NCBI RefSeq assembly: GCF_021646685.1 | Contig: NZ_JAKJHW010000001.1 | Coordinates: forward strand, 124,001-188,000 | DNA length: 64,000 nt | Source: Pseudalkalibacillus salsuginis | GTDB lineage: Bacteria > Bacillota > Bacilli > Bacillales > Fictibacillaceae | Direction of reading: 5' to 3' | Part shown: piece by piece, positions 25,959 to 35,596 of the stretch | Position numbering within the stretch: position 1 is the stretch's first letter | Layout: each line of letters starts with the position of its first letter | Position numbers and translations under genes: made by a program | The notes under the pieces: model-generated | Database searches by the model: none | What the model was told of the DNA's origin: nothing | Seen by the model: the letters and a program-made list of their open reading frames with translations, nothing else

Positions 25959-26543
25959 TTACTTGGAAGGGGGGTTATCATCATATTTTCCATCTTGGGG
26001 GAAAAATCGCGGTGTATCTGCAAATTGATCGGAGTAGTCTGATTGTAAGGAAAGAGCCTTCTCTTCAGCCGGAATCCGGACAAATCGTAAAAGTAATGCA
26101 TTCAGTACCGTAAAAATGACAGCAGTCCAATAAGCATTGAACATAAGAGGGATGATTAGTATTTCCATCGTGACGACAACGTAGTTAGGGTGTCTTAAAT
26201 AACGGAAAGGACCTCTCTTCACCACTTTCGCTTCTGGAAGAATGATGATTTTTGTGTTCCAGAACATACCTAATGAACGGATCGTCCAGACTCTGAATGA
26301 CTGTAAGACTATGAACAATACAAACCAGAGCGGGAAGAAAAACGAAACTCCGAAGCCTCTTACATAGGATTCGGATGCCAATGAAATAAAAAATGCGGTA
26401 TGTAAAAGGACGATCCACTTGTAATGATCCCCAGCGAACTCCTTTGCTCCTTTAGCTTTCATTTCTTTTTCATTTCGCCTCGCAATCTTCAGCTCAAAAA
26501 GACGTTGACCGATAATGAATGAAAAAACGAGCAAGAAAATCAT
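25959..26543 (-). CDS. bpsB: BpsB/YpbQ-type isoprenylcysteine methyltransferase homologue
   Basis: 194 residues, integral membrane. The motif RHPNYVVVTMEILIIPL and the C-terminal RIPAEEKAL identify the ICMT-like family. In B. subtilis the neighbour-pair BpsA/BpsB makes alkylpyrones and methylates them to methyl ethers; the same order (bpsA then bpsB, 18-bp gap) is seen here. Start follows GAGGGGATG-type sequence. Confidence 0.82.
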   Translation of the reverse strand: MIFLLVFSFIIGQRLFELKIARRNEKEMKAKGAKEFAGDHYKWIVLLHTAFFISLASESYVRGFGVSFFFPLWFVLFIVLQSFRVWTIRSLGMFWNTKIIILPEAKVVKRGPFRYLRHPNYVVVTMEILIIPLMFNAYWTAVIFTVLNALLLRFVRIPAEEKALSLQSDYSDQFADTPRFFPQDGKYDDNPPSK

Positions 26544-26561
26544 CTTTCATCCCCTCTCGAT

Positions 26562-27644
26562 TTATTTTACCCATTCTACTAAGACGACCTCAGAACTGAA
26601 GCCCGGTCCTAATGCAATTAACAGTCCTTTTTCTCCAACCGGTATCTTTTTCTTTAAAAAACGATTCAATACATAGAGGACCGTAACGGATGACATATTC
26701 CCATAATGTTTCAATACTTCAAAAGAGTCCTGGAGCATAGAAGGCGGAAGGTCCAACGATTCCATATATGCATTCAAAACCTTTATTCCACCAGGGTGTG
26801 CGATGATATGTTTAATATCTTCCAACTCGAGGTTTTGATCGATCAAAAATTGATGAATCGTCGGATAGAACCAGCTATCAACAATGTGCGGAATATCTTT
26901 CGAAAAGATGACATAAAGCCCCTCATCCTTGATATCCCATCCCATCACCTCTTCTGAATCTGGCATTAAAGTGGATTGGCTTGCTAAAGTGCGTGGCAAG
27001 GGGTTCTCCAGTGACAATTCCTTCTCTTTCACTTCATCCCCCACCATCAATACAACTGCAACACCATCTGCAAAAAGGGAAGTCCCGACCAGATTACTTT
27101 TTGAATAATCTTCCTTTTGGAATGTCAAACTACAAAGCTCTGCACAAATAAGCAGAACCTTCGCTTTAGGATAGGCTAGACAATAATCATGAGCCCGTGC
27201 AAGTCCTGAAGCTCCACCAGCACAGCCTAATCCCCAGATAGGGATCCGTTTCGTATGTGGGGAAAAAGGAAGTTCGTTCATAATTCTCGCTTCAATGCTC
27301 GGAGTCGAAAAACCAGTTGTTGAAACAAAAAAGATCGCTTCAATCTCATTGTATGGAAATTGTTTTTCCCTATTAGCAAGACAATCTTCAATCGCTTTTA
27401 CGCTGTACTCTACCGACTTCTCAATATATATATCATTTTTTGCTTGTAGGGAATGAGTAGCCTTGTACCACTGTACATCATTTACAAAATTCCTCGTGCC
27501 GATCTGTCCATTTTCAAACACACGCAATAACCGGTCAATATGTGTGAAATGATCGCTGAATAACTCCCTGGCGAATTCGACTGTATCTTCTTGATCCATT
27601 GTATGTTCCGGATCACAGGTTCCAACAGATAATATGTATGGCAT
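26562..27644 (-). CDS. bpsA: Type III polyketide synthase (chalcone synthase-like)
   Basis: 360 residues. Condenses fatty acyl starter units with malonyl-CoA to triketide or tetraketide alkylpyrones in studied homologues. Catalytic triad visible: Cys141 (GLGCAGGASGLARA), His in IAHPGGIKVL near 297, and Asn in HYGNMSS near 330; the C-terminal ALGPGFSSEVVLVEW is a family signature. First gene of a two-gene operon with bpsB; this pair is inserted between dacB and the scp genes, unlike its B. subtilis location. A perfect TAAGCGCTTA palindrome (27660-27669) lies just upstream. Confidence 0.9.
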   Translation of the reverse strand: MPYILSVGTCDPEHTMDQEDTVEFARELFSDHFTHIDRLLRVFENGQIGTRNFVNDVQWYKATHSLQAKNDIYIEKSVEYSVKAIEDCLANREKQFPYNEIEAIFFVSTTGFSTPSIEARIMNELPFSPHTKRIPIWGLGCAGGASGLARAHDYCLAYPKAKVLLICAELCSLTFQKEDYSKSNLVGTSLFADGVAVVLMVGDEVKEKELSLENPLPRTLASQSTLMPDSEEVMGWDIKDEGLYVIFSKDIPHIVDSWFYPTIHQFLIDQNLELEDIKHIIAHPGGIKVLNAYMESLDLPPSMLQDSFEVLKHYGNMSSVTVLYVLNRFLKKKIPVGEKGLLIALGPGFSSEVVLVEWVK

Positions 27645-27791
27645 TTGTCCCCACTTCCTAAGCGCTTATTTTTATCAGTTTGTACTTATCCTAACAAAAT
27701 ATGTGAAACCGGTACAATCGTCTAGTCCGCCTAATAGACGAATGCATATAATATGGGTGAATGGCTTATAAAGGAATAGGGGGACATCGGA

Positions 27792-27890
27792 ATGTCAGGT
27801 GGATTTGGTAAGGGATTCATCTTACTTGTTGTTTTGTTCGTGTTATTGGTGATTATCGGAGTTACCGTTTACTCAGGATATCACGGCTAA
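27792..27890 (+). CDS. YjcZ/SscA-type small sporulation protein
   Basis: 32 residues: MSGGFGKGF, then a single hydrophobic stretch (LLVVLFVLLVIIGVTV) and YSGYHG. This glycine-rich head plus one membrane span is the layout of the YjcZ family of short sporulation-associated proteins. AGGGGG precedes the ATG and a strong terminator follows. CATATAAT at 27745 could be a sporulation-type -10. Small size limits certainty about the function. Confidence 0.75.
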   Translation: MSGGFGKGFILLVVLFVLLVIIGVTVYSGYHG

Positions 27891-27904
27891 ACTATACATC
27901 GGAA

Positions 27905-27951
27905 AGAAAGAGGCTGGGCCATGCATGGAGATGCATAGATCAGCCTCTTTT
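27905..27951 (+). terminator. Terminator after the YjcZ-type gene
   Basis: AGAGGCTG and CAGCCTCT arms enclosing an inner GCATG/ATGC pairing, followed by TTTAATATG. Confidence 0.7.
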
Positions 27952-28029
27952 AATATGTATGTAACCATAGAAGGTCATTCTTTGAGTTAAAAGAAGGATT
28001 GGGAGGTCCCTGAACACCATCATGATTTT

Positions 28030-28431
28030 TTATCCCTTTTGTCCATTCAACTCCAGCCGACCTTCTACCATAATGTTCTGAACCATTTTCTTGACTGTTT
28101 CTGTCTCTTTCACTTTAAATAAAGATGCGAACTGTCCTTCATCATTTATGTAGACACGATGACGTTTTGCAAATTCCGGATAAGCTCGGAGCGCTAGCAA
28201 CGCCACAACCTCGCGTAAATGGATGACCCGTCCTTCTACTTCAAAGAGTTCTTCTGTTTCAAAACTCGAAAATTCGGATATCTTTTCATCAAAATACCTT
28301 ACATATAATACTGTTAAGGTTTTTTCGATTTTACCATCCAGGAAGGTCACTTCAGAGCGATTGAAAAACTCTTCAGGCGAGTTCGATTTAGACTTTTCCA
28401 GTTCTTTTCCTGCTATTGAAGTAATAATCAC
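28030..28431 (-). CDS. Hypothetical protein in the scp operon
   Basis: 133 soluble residues, rich in Glu, Lys and Val, with no motif I recognise (central VEGRVIHLREVVALLALRA). Its start lies 2 bases beyond the scpB stop, so it is cotranscribed and perhaps coupled with scpB. It takes the place where B. subtilis has ypuI, but the sequence does not look like YpuI to me. No hydrophobic segment or signal peptide. Confidence 0.65.
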   Translation of the reverse strand: MIITSIAGKELEKSKSNSPEEFFNRSEVTFLDGKIEKTLTVLYVRYFDEKISEFSSFETEELFEVEGRVIHLREVVALLALRAYPEFAKRHRVYINDEGQFASLFKVKETETVKKMVQNIMVEGRLELNGQKG

Positions 28432-28433
28432 GG

Positions 28434-29036
28434 TTATTCCCCCTTGTCGTTCGGTTCCATTACGGATTCGAAATTCTCGAAAAACAAATCTGCTTCGTCT
28501 TCGATGGAGTCATCCTCATATTGTTCCGGTAATTTTGGAAGGTCTTCTTTTGACTTCAACCCAAAGTATTCAAGAAACTCTTTCGTTGTACCATATAGGA
28601 TTGCTCGCCCTGTTCCTTCTGCTCTTCCCACTTCTTTTACTAGATGCTTCGCTGACAATGTTTGAAGAGGTTTTTCCGTCTTCACTCCACGGATGTCTTC
28701 AATTTCAGCTCTTGTGATCGGCTGTTTATAAGCGACGATTGCAAGAGTTTCAAGAGCCGCTTGGGACAGTGAGCTTGTTGTAGGTGATTCAACGAACCTT
28801 TCATAATATGAAATATGTTTTGCTTTTGTCGTTAATTGATAAGCGCCTGCAATTTCAACAATTTCAATCCCGCGCTCTTCAGCCTGGTAATCAGTCATCA
28901 TTTCCTGAATAAGTTCTTCAGCTTCTAAAGTCTCGATTTGAAGAATATCAGCGGCTTGCTTACCTTCCAATCCTTCATCCCCGACGACAAAAAGCAGACC
29001 TTCGATCACAGCTTTTTGCTCAATTCTTGTCGTCAA
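28434..29036 (-). CDS. scpB: Segregation and condensation protein B
   Basis: 200 residues, kleisin-associated winged-helix protein of the SMC-ScpAB condensin. Conserved SQAALETLAIVAYKQPITRAEIEDIRGVK-type core and GRAILYGTTKEFLEYFGL. It begins with TTG (AGGAGGATATTAG upstream) and overlaps the scpA stop. Confidence 0.92.
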   Translation of the reverse strand: MTTRIEQKAVIEGLLFVVGDEGLEGKQAADILQIETLEAEELIQEMMTDYQAEERGIEIVEIAGAYQLTTKAKHISYYERFVESPTTSSLSQAALETLAIVAYKQPITRAEIEDIRGVKTEKPLQTLSAKHLVKEVGRAEGTGRAILYGTTKEFLEYFGLKSKEDLPKLPEQYEDDSIEDEADLFFENFESVMEPNDKGE

Positions 29037-29791
29037 CTAATATCCTCCTCCATCAAATCAATTACAATTTCATTGAAGTTCTCACTCTGTTTACAACGTA
29101 TTTGCCTTGTTTTCATCAATTCCAGGATCGCCAAAAAGGTTACTACCATATGGTCTTTACTTGAATATGGAAAGAGGTTTTGAAACGTCTGTCTCCCCTT
29201 TCGGAATCGCAGTTCCGAAACAATTTCCCTCATGCGCTTGTCAATCGGAATATCCTGGCGGTCGATTTTGGTTTGGGGTGTTTTCTTTGTTCTTTTTTTA
29301 TCAAAGAGGGATTGAAAAGCACCGACTATATCATATATTGTGATATTCGAAACTGGATTGACTGGTTCTTGTTTCGATTCGATATGCTCAAGATCGCTCG
29401 GCGGTTTTGAAAATGTCAGGCTTCTCTTACTCTCGTGTTCTCTTAAATAAGAGGCTGCTTCCTTATACTTGCGATACTCGATGAGTCGACGGACAAGCTC
29501 TTCTCGAGGGTCTTCCTCCATATCCATTTCAAGCTGATGAACATAATCCTCATCTTCATGCTTTGGCAGCAAGGTTTTGCTCTTGATTGCAATAAGTGTC
29601 GCCGCCATGACAAGATACTCACTAGCGACATCCAGTTGCAATTCCTGCATCGTATGTATGTATTCCAGGTATTGTTCCGTAATCTTAGCAACTGGAATAT
29701 CATAAATATCAATTTCATATCTGTTGATCAAATGAAGCAATAAATCCAGTGGACCTTCGAATGCATCCAGTCGAACGTTATATTGGGTCAT
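29033..29791 (-). CDS. scpA: Segregation and condensation protein A
   Basis: 252 residues, the kleisin subunit that bridges the SMC heads. N-terminus YNVRLDAFEGPLDLLLHLI, acidic middle (KHEDEDYVHQLEMDMEEDPREEL) and the C-terminal winged helix with AILELMK. ATG 29791 gives the family start and length; two upstream in-frame starts exist. Only a weak GGTGA precedes it. Confidence 0.92.
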   Translation of the reverse strand: MTQYNVRLDAFEGPLDLLLHLINRYEIDIYDIPVAKITEQYLEYIHTMQELQLDVASEYLVMAATLIAIKSKTLLPKHEDEDYVHQLEMDMEEDPREELVRRLIEYRKYKEAASYLREHESKRSLTFSKPPSDLEHIESKQEPVNPVSNITIYDIVGAFQSLFDKKRTKKTPQTKIDRQDIPIDKRMREIVSELRFRKGRQTFQNLFPYSSKDHMVVTFLAILELMKTRQIRCKQSENFNEIVIDLMEEDIS

Positions 29792-29981
29792 TGAATTCAC
29801 CATTCTCACATCTAATAGGTAATGAATTATACTTAAAAGCAAAATCGTTTCCAAGTATGAAATATGACGATATTATAGCATACAGCTGGCATCCCCACAA
29901 TTTGTCTTTTTCCGTAAGCTAAATGAAAGAACCCCAGTTTATATGATAAACTGGAACTACCTGACTATGGAGGTATCATTC

Positions 29982-30509
29982 ATGTACCCAAAGCCTTATG
30001 TAGATTTTTTAGTCCATTTTCATGGATTGCGTGATTACTTCGAGTGCCATGAAATTCTAGAAGAACATTGGAAATCGGTTCCGAAAAAAGAACCGAAGAA
30101 CCACTGGGTGGGTCTCATTCAGATTGCCGTATCCCTTTACCATCACAGAAGGAAGAATTATCCTGGAGCCTTGCGGATGATGCAGAGCGCTGTACGGATC
30201 ATCGAATTAGAGCGGGCTGAAATCGAAGCTTTAGGATTAGATGCTAAACTACTGCAAGCCATTTTACAAAAAAGGGTCGAAGAAATCGAAAATAAACAAC
30301 CATATGAAAGCTTCAACCTGCCGATCAAAGATCAATTATTAATCATTCTTTGTAAACAAGAATGTGAAAAAGTCGGTTGTAGTTACGGTCTTCCCAGTGA
30401 TTTGACAAATGATTTCCTACTCCATAAACATACCCTTCGAGATCGTCAGGAAGTCATCAATGAACGATTAGTACAAAAAAATCTAAGAAAAAAGAAACGG
30501 GAAGGATGA
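29982..30509 (+). CDS. ypuF: DUF309 family protein YpuF
   Basis: 175 residues. HGLRDYFECHEILEEHWK is the DUF309 signature, with His and Glu residues arranged as in a metal site; function unknown. ATG 29982 follows GGAGGT at normal spacing; an in-frame ATG at 29943 lacks a ribosome binding site. Divergent from scpA and convergent with ribT. In B. subtilis ypuF also sits between scpA and ribT. Confidence 0.82.
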   Translation: MYPKPYVDFLVHFHGLRDYFECHEILEEHWKSVPKKEPKNHWVGLIQIAVSLYHHRRKNYPGALRMMQSAVRIIELERAEIEALGLDAKLLQAILQKRVEEIENKQPYESFNLPIKDQLLIILCKQECEKVGCSYGLPSDLTNDFLLHKHTLRDRQEVINERLVQKNLRKKKREG

Positions 30510-30523
30510 GCCTTCCCGTTTTC
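30496..30523. terminator. Bidirectional terminator ypuF / ribT
   Basis: AACGGGAAGG and CCTTCCCGTT arms, loop ATGAG, with A and T runs on both sides. It includes the last codons of ypuF. Confidence 0.8.
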
Positions 30524-30526
30524 CGA

Positions 30527-31094
<568 letters not shown>

Positions 31095-31206
31095 ATCTAT
31101 TATAGTCGATAAAAGTCCACTTTGCGAATTTTGCCCATTATCCTAGAATGATCCCTCTATCTTTGTCATGATAATAAATTCGGTGATTCGGAGTTTGTTT
31201 TACTTT

Positions 31207-31677
31207 TTATTTATCGAAAGAACGGCACAGGTTGCCCATTTCAATTGCTGATACAGCTGCTTCCCAACCTTTATTGCCAGCTTTCGTACCCGCGCGTTCA
31301 ACTGCCTGTTCGATTGAATCCGTCGTCAAAACCCCGAAAATCACAGGTGTTCCGGAATTCAATGAAAGGCTTGAGACCCCTTTCGCCACTTCGCTACATA
31401 CATAGTCAAAGTGAGGTGTAGAGCCTCTTATGACCGTCCCCAACGTGATGACAGCATCATATTTGTCTGATTCCACCATTTTTTTGGCGATCAATGGAAT
31501 TTCAAATGCCCCCGGGACCCAGGCCACATCAATGTCTTGTTCCTTGATGCCATGCCGCTTCAAAGCATCCTCTGCACCAGACAATAGCTTCCCTGTAATG
31601 AGTTCATTGAATCGACCAACTACAATTCCGACTTTCAATCCTGTTCCTATTAAGTTCCCTTCAAAAATCGTTCCCAT
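31207..31677 (-). CDS. ribH: 6,7-dimethyl-8-ribityllumazine synthase
   Basis: 156 residues. Condenses 3,4-dihydroxy-2-butanone 4-phosphate with the ribityl pyrimidine to lumazine, forming a 60-subunit capsid. Motifs [33 protein letters not shown] and NKGWEAA are all present. ATG 31677 follows AGGAGG. Confidence 0.95.
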   Translation of the reverse strand: MGTIFEGNLIGTGLKVGIVVGRFNELITGKLLSGAEDALKRHGIKEQDIDVAWVPGAFEIPLIAKKMVESDKYDAVITLGTVIRGSTPHFDYVCSEVAKGVSSLSLNSGTPVIFGVLTTDSIEQAVERAGTKAGNKGWEAAVSAIEMGNLCRSFDK

Positions 31678-31741
31678 AATTAGAGCCTCCTGATTTGTCC
31701 AAATTAAAGTGTTTGTATTCAAGCAATGTAATGTTTGACTG

Positions 31742-32935
31742 TTAAAAGTGGAGCATATGCCCAAGCTTACTATGTTTTGTTTTCAAATATTTTTCGTTTT
31801 CAACCCGATGCGGCATCTGAATCGGCACGCGATCGACAACTTCAAGACCATACCCGCTCAGTCCTTTGATTTTACGAGGATTATTCGTCAGAAGTTTCAT
31901 TTTTGTAATTCCGAGATCTCTTAATATTTGAGCTCCAATACCATAATCCCGAAGATCCGGGGCGAAGCCGAGTTTTTCATTCGCCTCTACGGTATCCAAT
32001 CCCTCTTCTTGAAGCTTATATGCTTTCATCTTATTTAGGAGGCCGATACCACGTCCCTCTTGCCTCATGTAAAGGAGGACGCCATTGCCCTCTTCTTCGA
32101 TTTGGGACAATGCAGCATGGAGTTGCGGACCGCAGTCACATCGATACGAACCGAATACATCTCCTGTCAGACATTCCGAATGGACACGTACCAAGGTTGG
32201 CTCATCCGGAATGATTTCACCTTTCACTAAAGCGACATGTTCTTTTTGATCAAGAATGTTCGAATATCCTATTGCTCTGAATTCACCAAAACCGGTAGGC
32301 AAATTTATCTCGATCTCTTTTTTGACCAATTTATCTTTACGGTTCCGATATTGGATCAGATCCTTGATCGTTATCATTTTCAGATGATATTCATCTGCAA
32401 TTTTACGCAGCTGGGGTACACGTGCCATCGTACCATCTTCATTCATGATTTCACAAATGACACCGGCTGGTTTCGCTCCCGAAAGCCTGGCAAGATCAAT
32501 GGCAGCTTCTGTATGTCCCGCCCTTCTTAGTACTCCACCCTGCTTTGCGATCAACGGAAAGACATGCCCAGGTCGTTTAAAATCAGCTGGGACAGCATTC
32601 GGGTCTAACAATGCTTTCATCGTAACGGCGCGTTCTTGGGCTGAAATCCCTGTAGTAGCTGACTTATGGTCTATACTTACGGTAAAAGCTGTACTGTGAG
32701 GATCCGTATTATGATTCACCATCGGGTTGAGGTCCAGTTTTTGTGCGAGCTCTTCTGTAATCGGTGTACAAACAAGACCACGTCCATGGGTAACCATGAA
32801 ATTCACAACCTCAGGCGTGACACGATCTGCCAGTGCAATGAAGTCACCTTCATTCTCACGATCTTCATCATCACAAACGATGACGATTTTTCCTTGCATT
32901 AATTCATATATTGCTTCTTCAATTGGATCGAACAT
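31742..32935 (-). CDS. ribBA: Bifunctional DHBP synthase / GTP cyclohydrolase II
   Basis: 397 residues. N-terminal half (about 1-200) makes 3,4-dihydroxy-2-butanone 4-phosphate ([10 protein letters not shown] and the HTEAAIDLA region); the C-terminal half opens GTP, with zinc cysteines in [18 protein letters not shown] and the RQEGRGIGL motif. It supplies both branches of riboflavin synthesis. Named ribA in B. subtilis. Confidence 0.95.
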   Translation of the reverse strand: MFDPIEEAIYELMQGKIVIVCDDEDRENEGDFIALADRVTPEVVNFMVTHGRGLVCTPITEELAQKLDLNPMVNHNTDPHSTAFTVSIDHKSATTGISAQERAVTMKALLDPNAVPADFKRPGHVFPLIAKQGGVLRRAGHTEAAIDLARLSGAKPAGVICEIMNEDGTMARVPQLRKIADEYHLKMITIKDLIQYRNRKDKLVKKEIEINLPTGFGEFRAIGYSNILDQKEHVALVKGEIIPDEPTLVRVHSECLTGDVFGSYRCDCGPQLHAALSQIEEEGNGVLLYMRQEGRGIGLLNKMKAYKLQEEGLDTVEANEKLGFAPDLRDYGIGAQILRDLGITKMKLLTNNPRKIKGLSGYGLEVVDRVPIQMPHRVENEKYLKTKHSKLGHMLHF

Positions 32936-32958
32936 TTGCTATCACCATCCTCTATTGA

Positions 32959-33606
32959 TCAAAATCCATGTTCCGATAGAAATTCTTCAGTCAATCGACT
33001 TGATTGTGTTTCCTTTGTCCTTTTTTGTATTAAGTTATCCATATATTTGACTAACATGTCACATTCAATATTGACATGATCCCCTTCATCTTTACTACCT
33101 AGGACTGATTCTTCAACAGTATGAGGAATGAGTGATAGGGTAAATGTAGAATCTGTCACTCCGAAGATTGTAAGACTTGTCCCATCAACTGCAACAGAAC
33201 CTTTGTTCATAAAGTAAAGTTGAAGTTCCTTTGGTGCTTTGATCTCATAGTAGATGGCGTTTTGTTTCCTGGTCTTCCGGACAATTTCTCCAACTCCATC
33301 AATATGGCCAGATACGAAATGTCCTCCAAACCTTCCGCCAGCTGCCATCGCACGTTCTAAGTTGACGCCATCCCCTGTTCTCAACGATTTCAAGTTGGTG
33401 TGACGTAGTGTTTCCGGCATTACATCGACACTGAAAGAAGAAGATTCGAATGATGTGACAGTCAAGCAAATTCCGTTTACGGAAATACTATCACCAAGAT
33501 TCACATCCTCAAGGACTTTCCTAGCTTCGATCCGGACGACATAACCTTCAGCAGATTCTTTAACCGATTGTATTTTTCCAATTTCTTCGATGATTCCTGT
33601 AAACAT
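32959..33606 (-). CDS. ribE: Riboflavin synthase alpha chain
   Basis: 215 residues made of two homologous lumazine-binding barrels (start MFTGIIEEIG; second repeat from about residue 97, GHFVSGHIDGVGEI). Dismutates two lumazines to riboflavin. Its ATG shares one base with the ribD stop (TGATG), so the two are translationally coupled. Confidence 0.95.
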   Translation of the reverse strand: MFTGIIEEIGKIQSVKESAEGYVVRIEARKVLEDVNLGDSISVNGICLTVTSFESSSFSVDVMPETLRHTNLKSLRTGDGVNLERAMAAGGRFGGHFVSGHIDGVGEIVRKTRKQNAIYYEIKAPKELQLYFMNKGSVAVDGTSLTIFGVTDSTFTLSLIPHTVEESVLGSKDEGDHVNIECDMLVKYMDNLIQKRTKETQSSRLTEEFLSEHGF

Positions 33607-34697
33607 CAAGATCTCCCCTTCGGTATTGAAACGATTTTCAAGTCTTTTCCGATTTTTTCATATGAAATCATTTCAAGCTCCATCGCATCTGATATCCTTT
33701 CAATCCCTTCTCCCCCTATGAGTGAAGGGCTTGATTGCCCACCGATCAACATCGGTGCGAGATAAGTAACGATTTGTTGGAAGGCTTTTTCTTTTATAAA
33801 ACTTGCGTGGATGGTTCCACCGCCTTCTATAAAGATGGAAGTGATCCTTTCTTGTGCGAGGCGCTCCAACAAGGCATGTATACTTATTTTTTCTTCAGGC
33901 ATCTTTAAAATTCGAACATGATCATTCTGAAAGGCTTGTATCTCTGTTCCTGAAACTTGATTACCTGTTATGATCCAGGTGGGTGATTCCCGATCATTCA
34001 ATACCTTCGATTGTTTCGGAATTCGTAAATGAGTATCCATTACGAGGCGAATCGGATTTTTCCCTCCTGATGGAAGTCGCGTTGTTAGTGAAGGATCATC
34101 CTTTATGATCGTATCGATCCCGACCAAAATCGCATCGTGTTCATGTCGATAACGATGGACATCCAATCTCGCTTCAGGACCGGTAATCCATTTGCTATGA
34201 CCAGTTTTCGTCGCAATCTTACCGTCCATGCTCGAAGCCGATTTTAATGTGACGAATGGCAGGTTCGTCCTCATAAAATGATTGAAAATCGGATTCAGAG
34301 CAACCGCGCTCTGTTCATTTAATCCGACATTCACATCCAGACCGGCCTGTTTAAGTCTCTTTATACCCCTTCCAGCTACCAACGGATTCGGATCCGTTGT
34401 TGCAATATAGATGGTCTGGATCCCTCGTTCGATTACAAGATCAGCGCATGGGGGTGTTTTTCCATGGTGGCTGCAAGGCTCTAATGTGACATACATCGTT
34501 GCCCCTTTTGCGTTGTCACCAGCCATTTGCAACGCATGGACTTCAGCATGGCCTTCGCCTGCTTTCAAATGTGCACCTAAACCAACAATTTCCCCGTTCT
34601 TTACGACGACAGCGCCAACCTTAGGATTAGGGGCAGTTTGGCCGGGGGTCTGTTTCGCCATTTCAATAGCTAAATTCATATAGCGAGCGTGTTCCAT
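33606..34697 (-). CDS. ribD: Bifunctional riboflavin deaminase/reductase
   Basis: 363 residues. Deaminase domain with the zinc site His50-Ala-Glu52, Cys75 and Cys84 (PCSHHGKTPPC), followed by a reductase domain (from about 145, TLKSASSMDGKIAT) with a C-terminal EGGGTIHASF motif. First enzyme gene of the operon. ATG 34697 follows GAGGAGA; an in-frame start 7 codons upstream is less likely. Confidence 0.95.
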   Translation of the reverse strand: MEHARYMNLAIEMAKQTPGQTAPNPKVGAVVVKNGEIVGLGAHLKAGEGHAEVHALQMAGDNAKGATMYVTLEPCSHHGKTPPCADLVIERGIQTIYIATTDPNPLVAGRGIKRLKQAGLDVNVGLNEQSAVALNPIFNHFMRTNLPFVTLKSASSMDGKIATKTGHSKWITGPEARLDVHRYRHEHDAILVGIDTIIKDDPSLTTRLPSGGKNPIRLVMDTHLRIPKQSKVLNDRESPTWIITGNQVSGTEIQAFQNDHVRILKMPEEKISIHALLERLAQERITSIFIEGGGTIHASFIKEKAFQQIVTYLAPMLIGGQSSPSLIGGEGIERISDAMELEMISYEKIGKDLKIVSIPKGRS

Positions 34698-34939
34698 CGT
34701 ATCTCCTCTTTTCACCATTGCCGATAAGATATTTCTCTAGGTTAAAAACACTTGTAATTTTCGCGAAATTAGCTCCCGGTAAGAGGTAGGATCCGCAAGC
34801 ATCCAAGTCCGCTCCACCGTTCCTAGCTGTTAAGCCTCGCATGACCTGTTTTTTCCCTGCATACGTGAAGCGATTTTCGCTGAAATTTTCTATAAAGCCA
34901 ATAAAGAAAAACTTGGTAAAGCCAAGCCTTAGGCGTAAG

Positions 34940-34963
34940 CTGAGTCATAGTTGCACTTATACT
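34940..34963 (+). repeat. 24-bp repeat shared with 23441-23464
   Basis: Begins CTGAGTCATAGTTGCACTTA; 22 of 24 positions match the inverted copy near spmB. A perfect inverted repeat AAGAAAGTAT/ATACTTTCTT follows (34966-34988). It lies inside the rib leader. The rest of 34741-34939 shows nothing I recognise. Confidence 0.5.
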
Positions 34964-34997
34964 GAAGAAAGTATTTTATACTTTCTTTAAGTGAAAT

Positions 34998-35038
34998 AAA
35001 AAACCCCAAAGATGCATTTAAGCATGTTCGGGGTTTTG
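34998..35038 (-). terminator. Terminator within the rib leader
   Basis: On the minus strand AAACCCCGAACATGC pairs imperfectly with GCATCTTTGGGGTTT, followed by TTTTATTTC. It is the best terminator downstream of the FMN aptamer, about 200 nt beyond its 3' end and 300 nt before ribD. Confidence 0.6.
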
Positions 35039-35236
35039 AGAGCATTGGAAATAAACCTCGACTTCAAAAGACTGAACGATTGTTCAGAAAAGACGAGTGA
35101 GAATAAAAGTAGACCGACCATGTTCAAGAAACCTGTATGACGACAAATTGCCTTTTTAAAAAAGCCATAACAAATCAGGCCCAGGCAGCCGAGCATTCAC
35201 GGTTACTTTAAGCATCTCATCTACTTCATGTATTAG

Positions 35237-35371
35237 TTCCTTCTCCCATCCAGACTATACTGTCGGCTTCGGATTTGCACCGAATCCACCGTCACGAAAG
35301 CAACGGGTCACGGACTGAAAAGCTTATGCTTTATCACCGCCGGTTGGGAATTTCACCCTGCCCCGAAGGAA
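35237..35371 (-). ncRNA. FMN riboswitch (RFN element)
   Basis: On the minus strand the aptamer begins CTTCGGGGCAGGGTGAAATT and contains CCGGCGGT, AGTCCGTGACCCG, GACGGTGGATTCGGTGCAAA and the closing CCGACAGTATAGTCTGGATG-type segment with GGGAGAAGG. These are the conserved junction elements of the RFN class. FMN binding should reduce expression of ribD-ribE-ribBA-ribH. Confidence 0.95.
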
Positions 35372-35391
35372 ATGTTTTTTATTGTACTTAC

Positions 35392-35420
35392 ATGTTACTC
35401 TTAATTCGACACTTTAGCAA
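35392..35420 (-). promoter_or_regulatory. Promoter of the rib operon
   Basis: TTGCTA (35420-35415), 17-bp spacer, TAACAT (35397-35392), placed so that transcription starts about 15 nt before the aptamer. Confidence 0.5.
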
Positions 35421-35555
35421 GGAAAAGGTCAGATTTCAATGATACGAAGCATTTTCCTCATTTTTATATATTACTATGTGGACACAAAATTCCTTTTTAG
35501 GCTCTCTATTGTGTATGATGCTTCCATAGACAGATTTCTGCATTTTCATAGCCAT

Positions 35556-35588
35556 TAAAAAAGATCGACCCTTCATCAGAGTCGATCG
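35556..35588 (-). terminator. Terminator after ppiB
   Basis: GATCGAC and GTCGATC arms, loop of 11 nt, followed by TTTTTTAA on the minus strand. Confidence 0.75.
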
Positions 35589-35596
35589 ATTACATT

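Noticed and set aside
34987-35196. 69-codon frame in the rib leader
   Set aside because: Its last 14 codons are the terminator hairpin, it has no ribosome binding site, and it lies between riboswitch and terminator.
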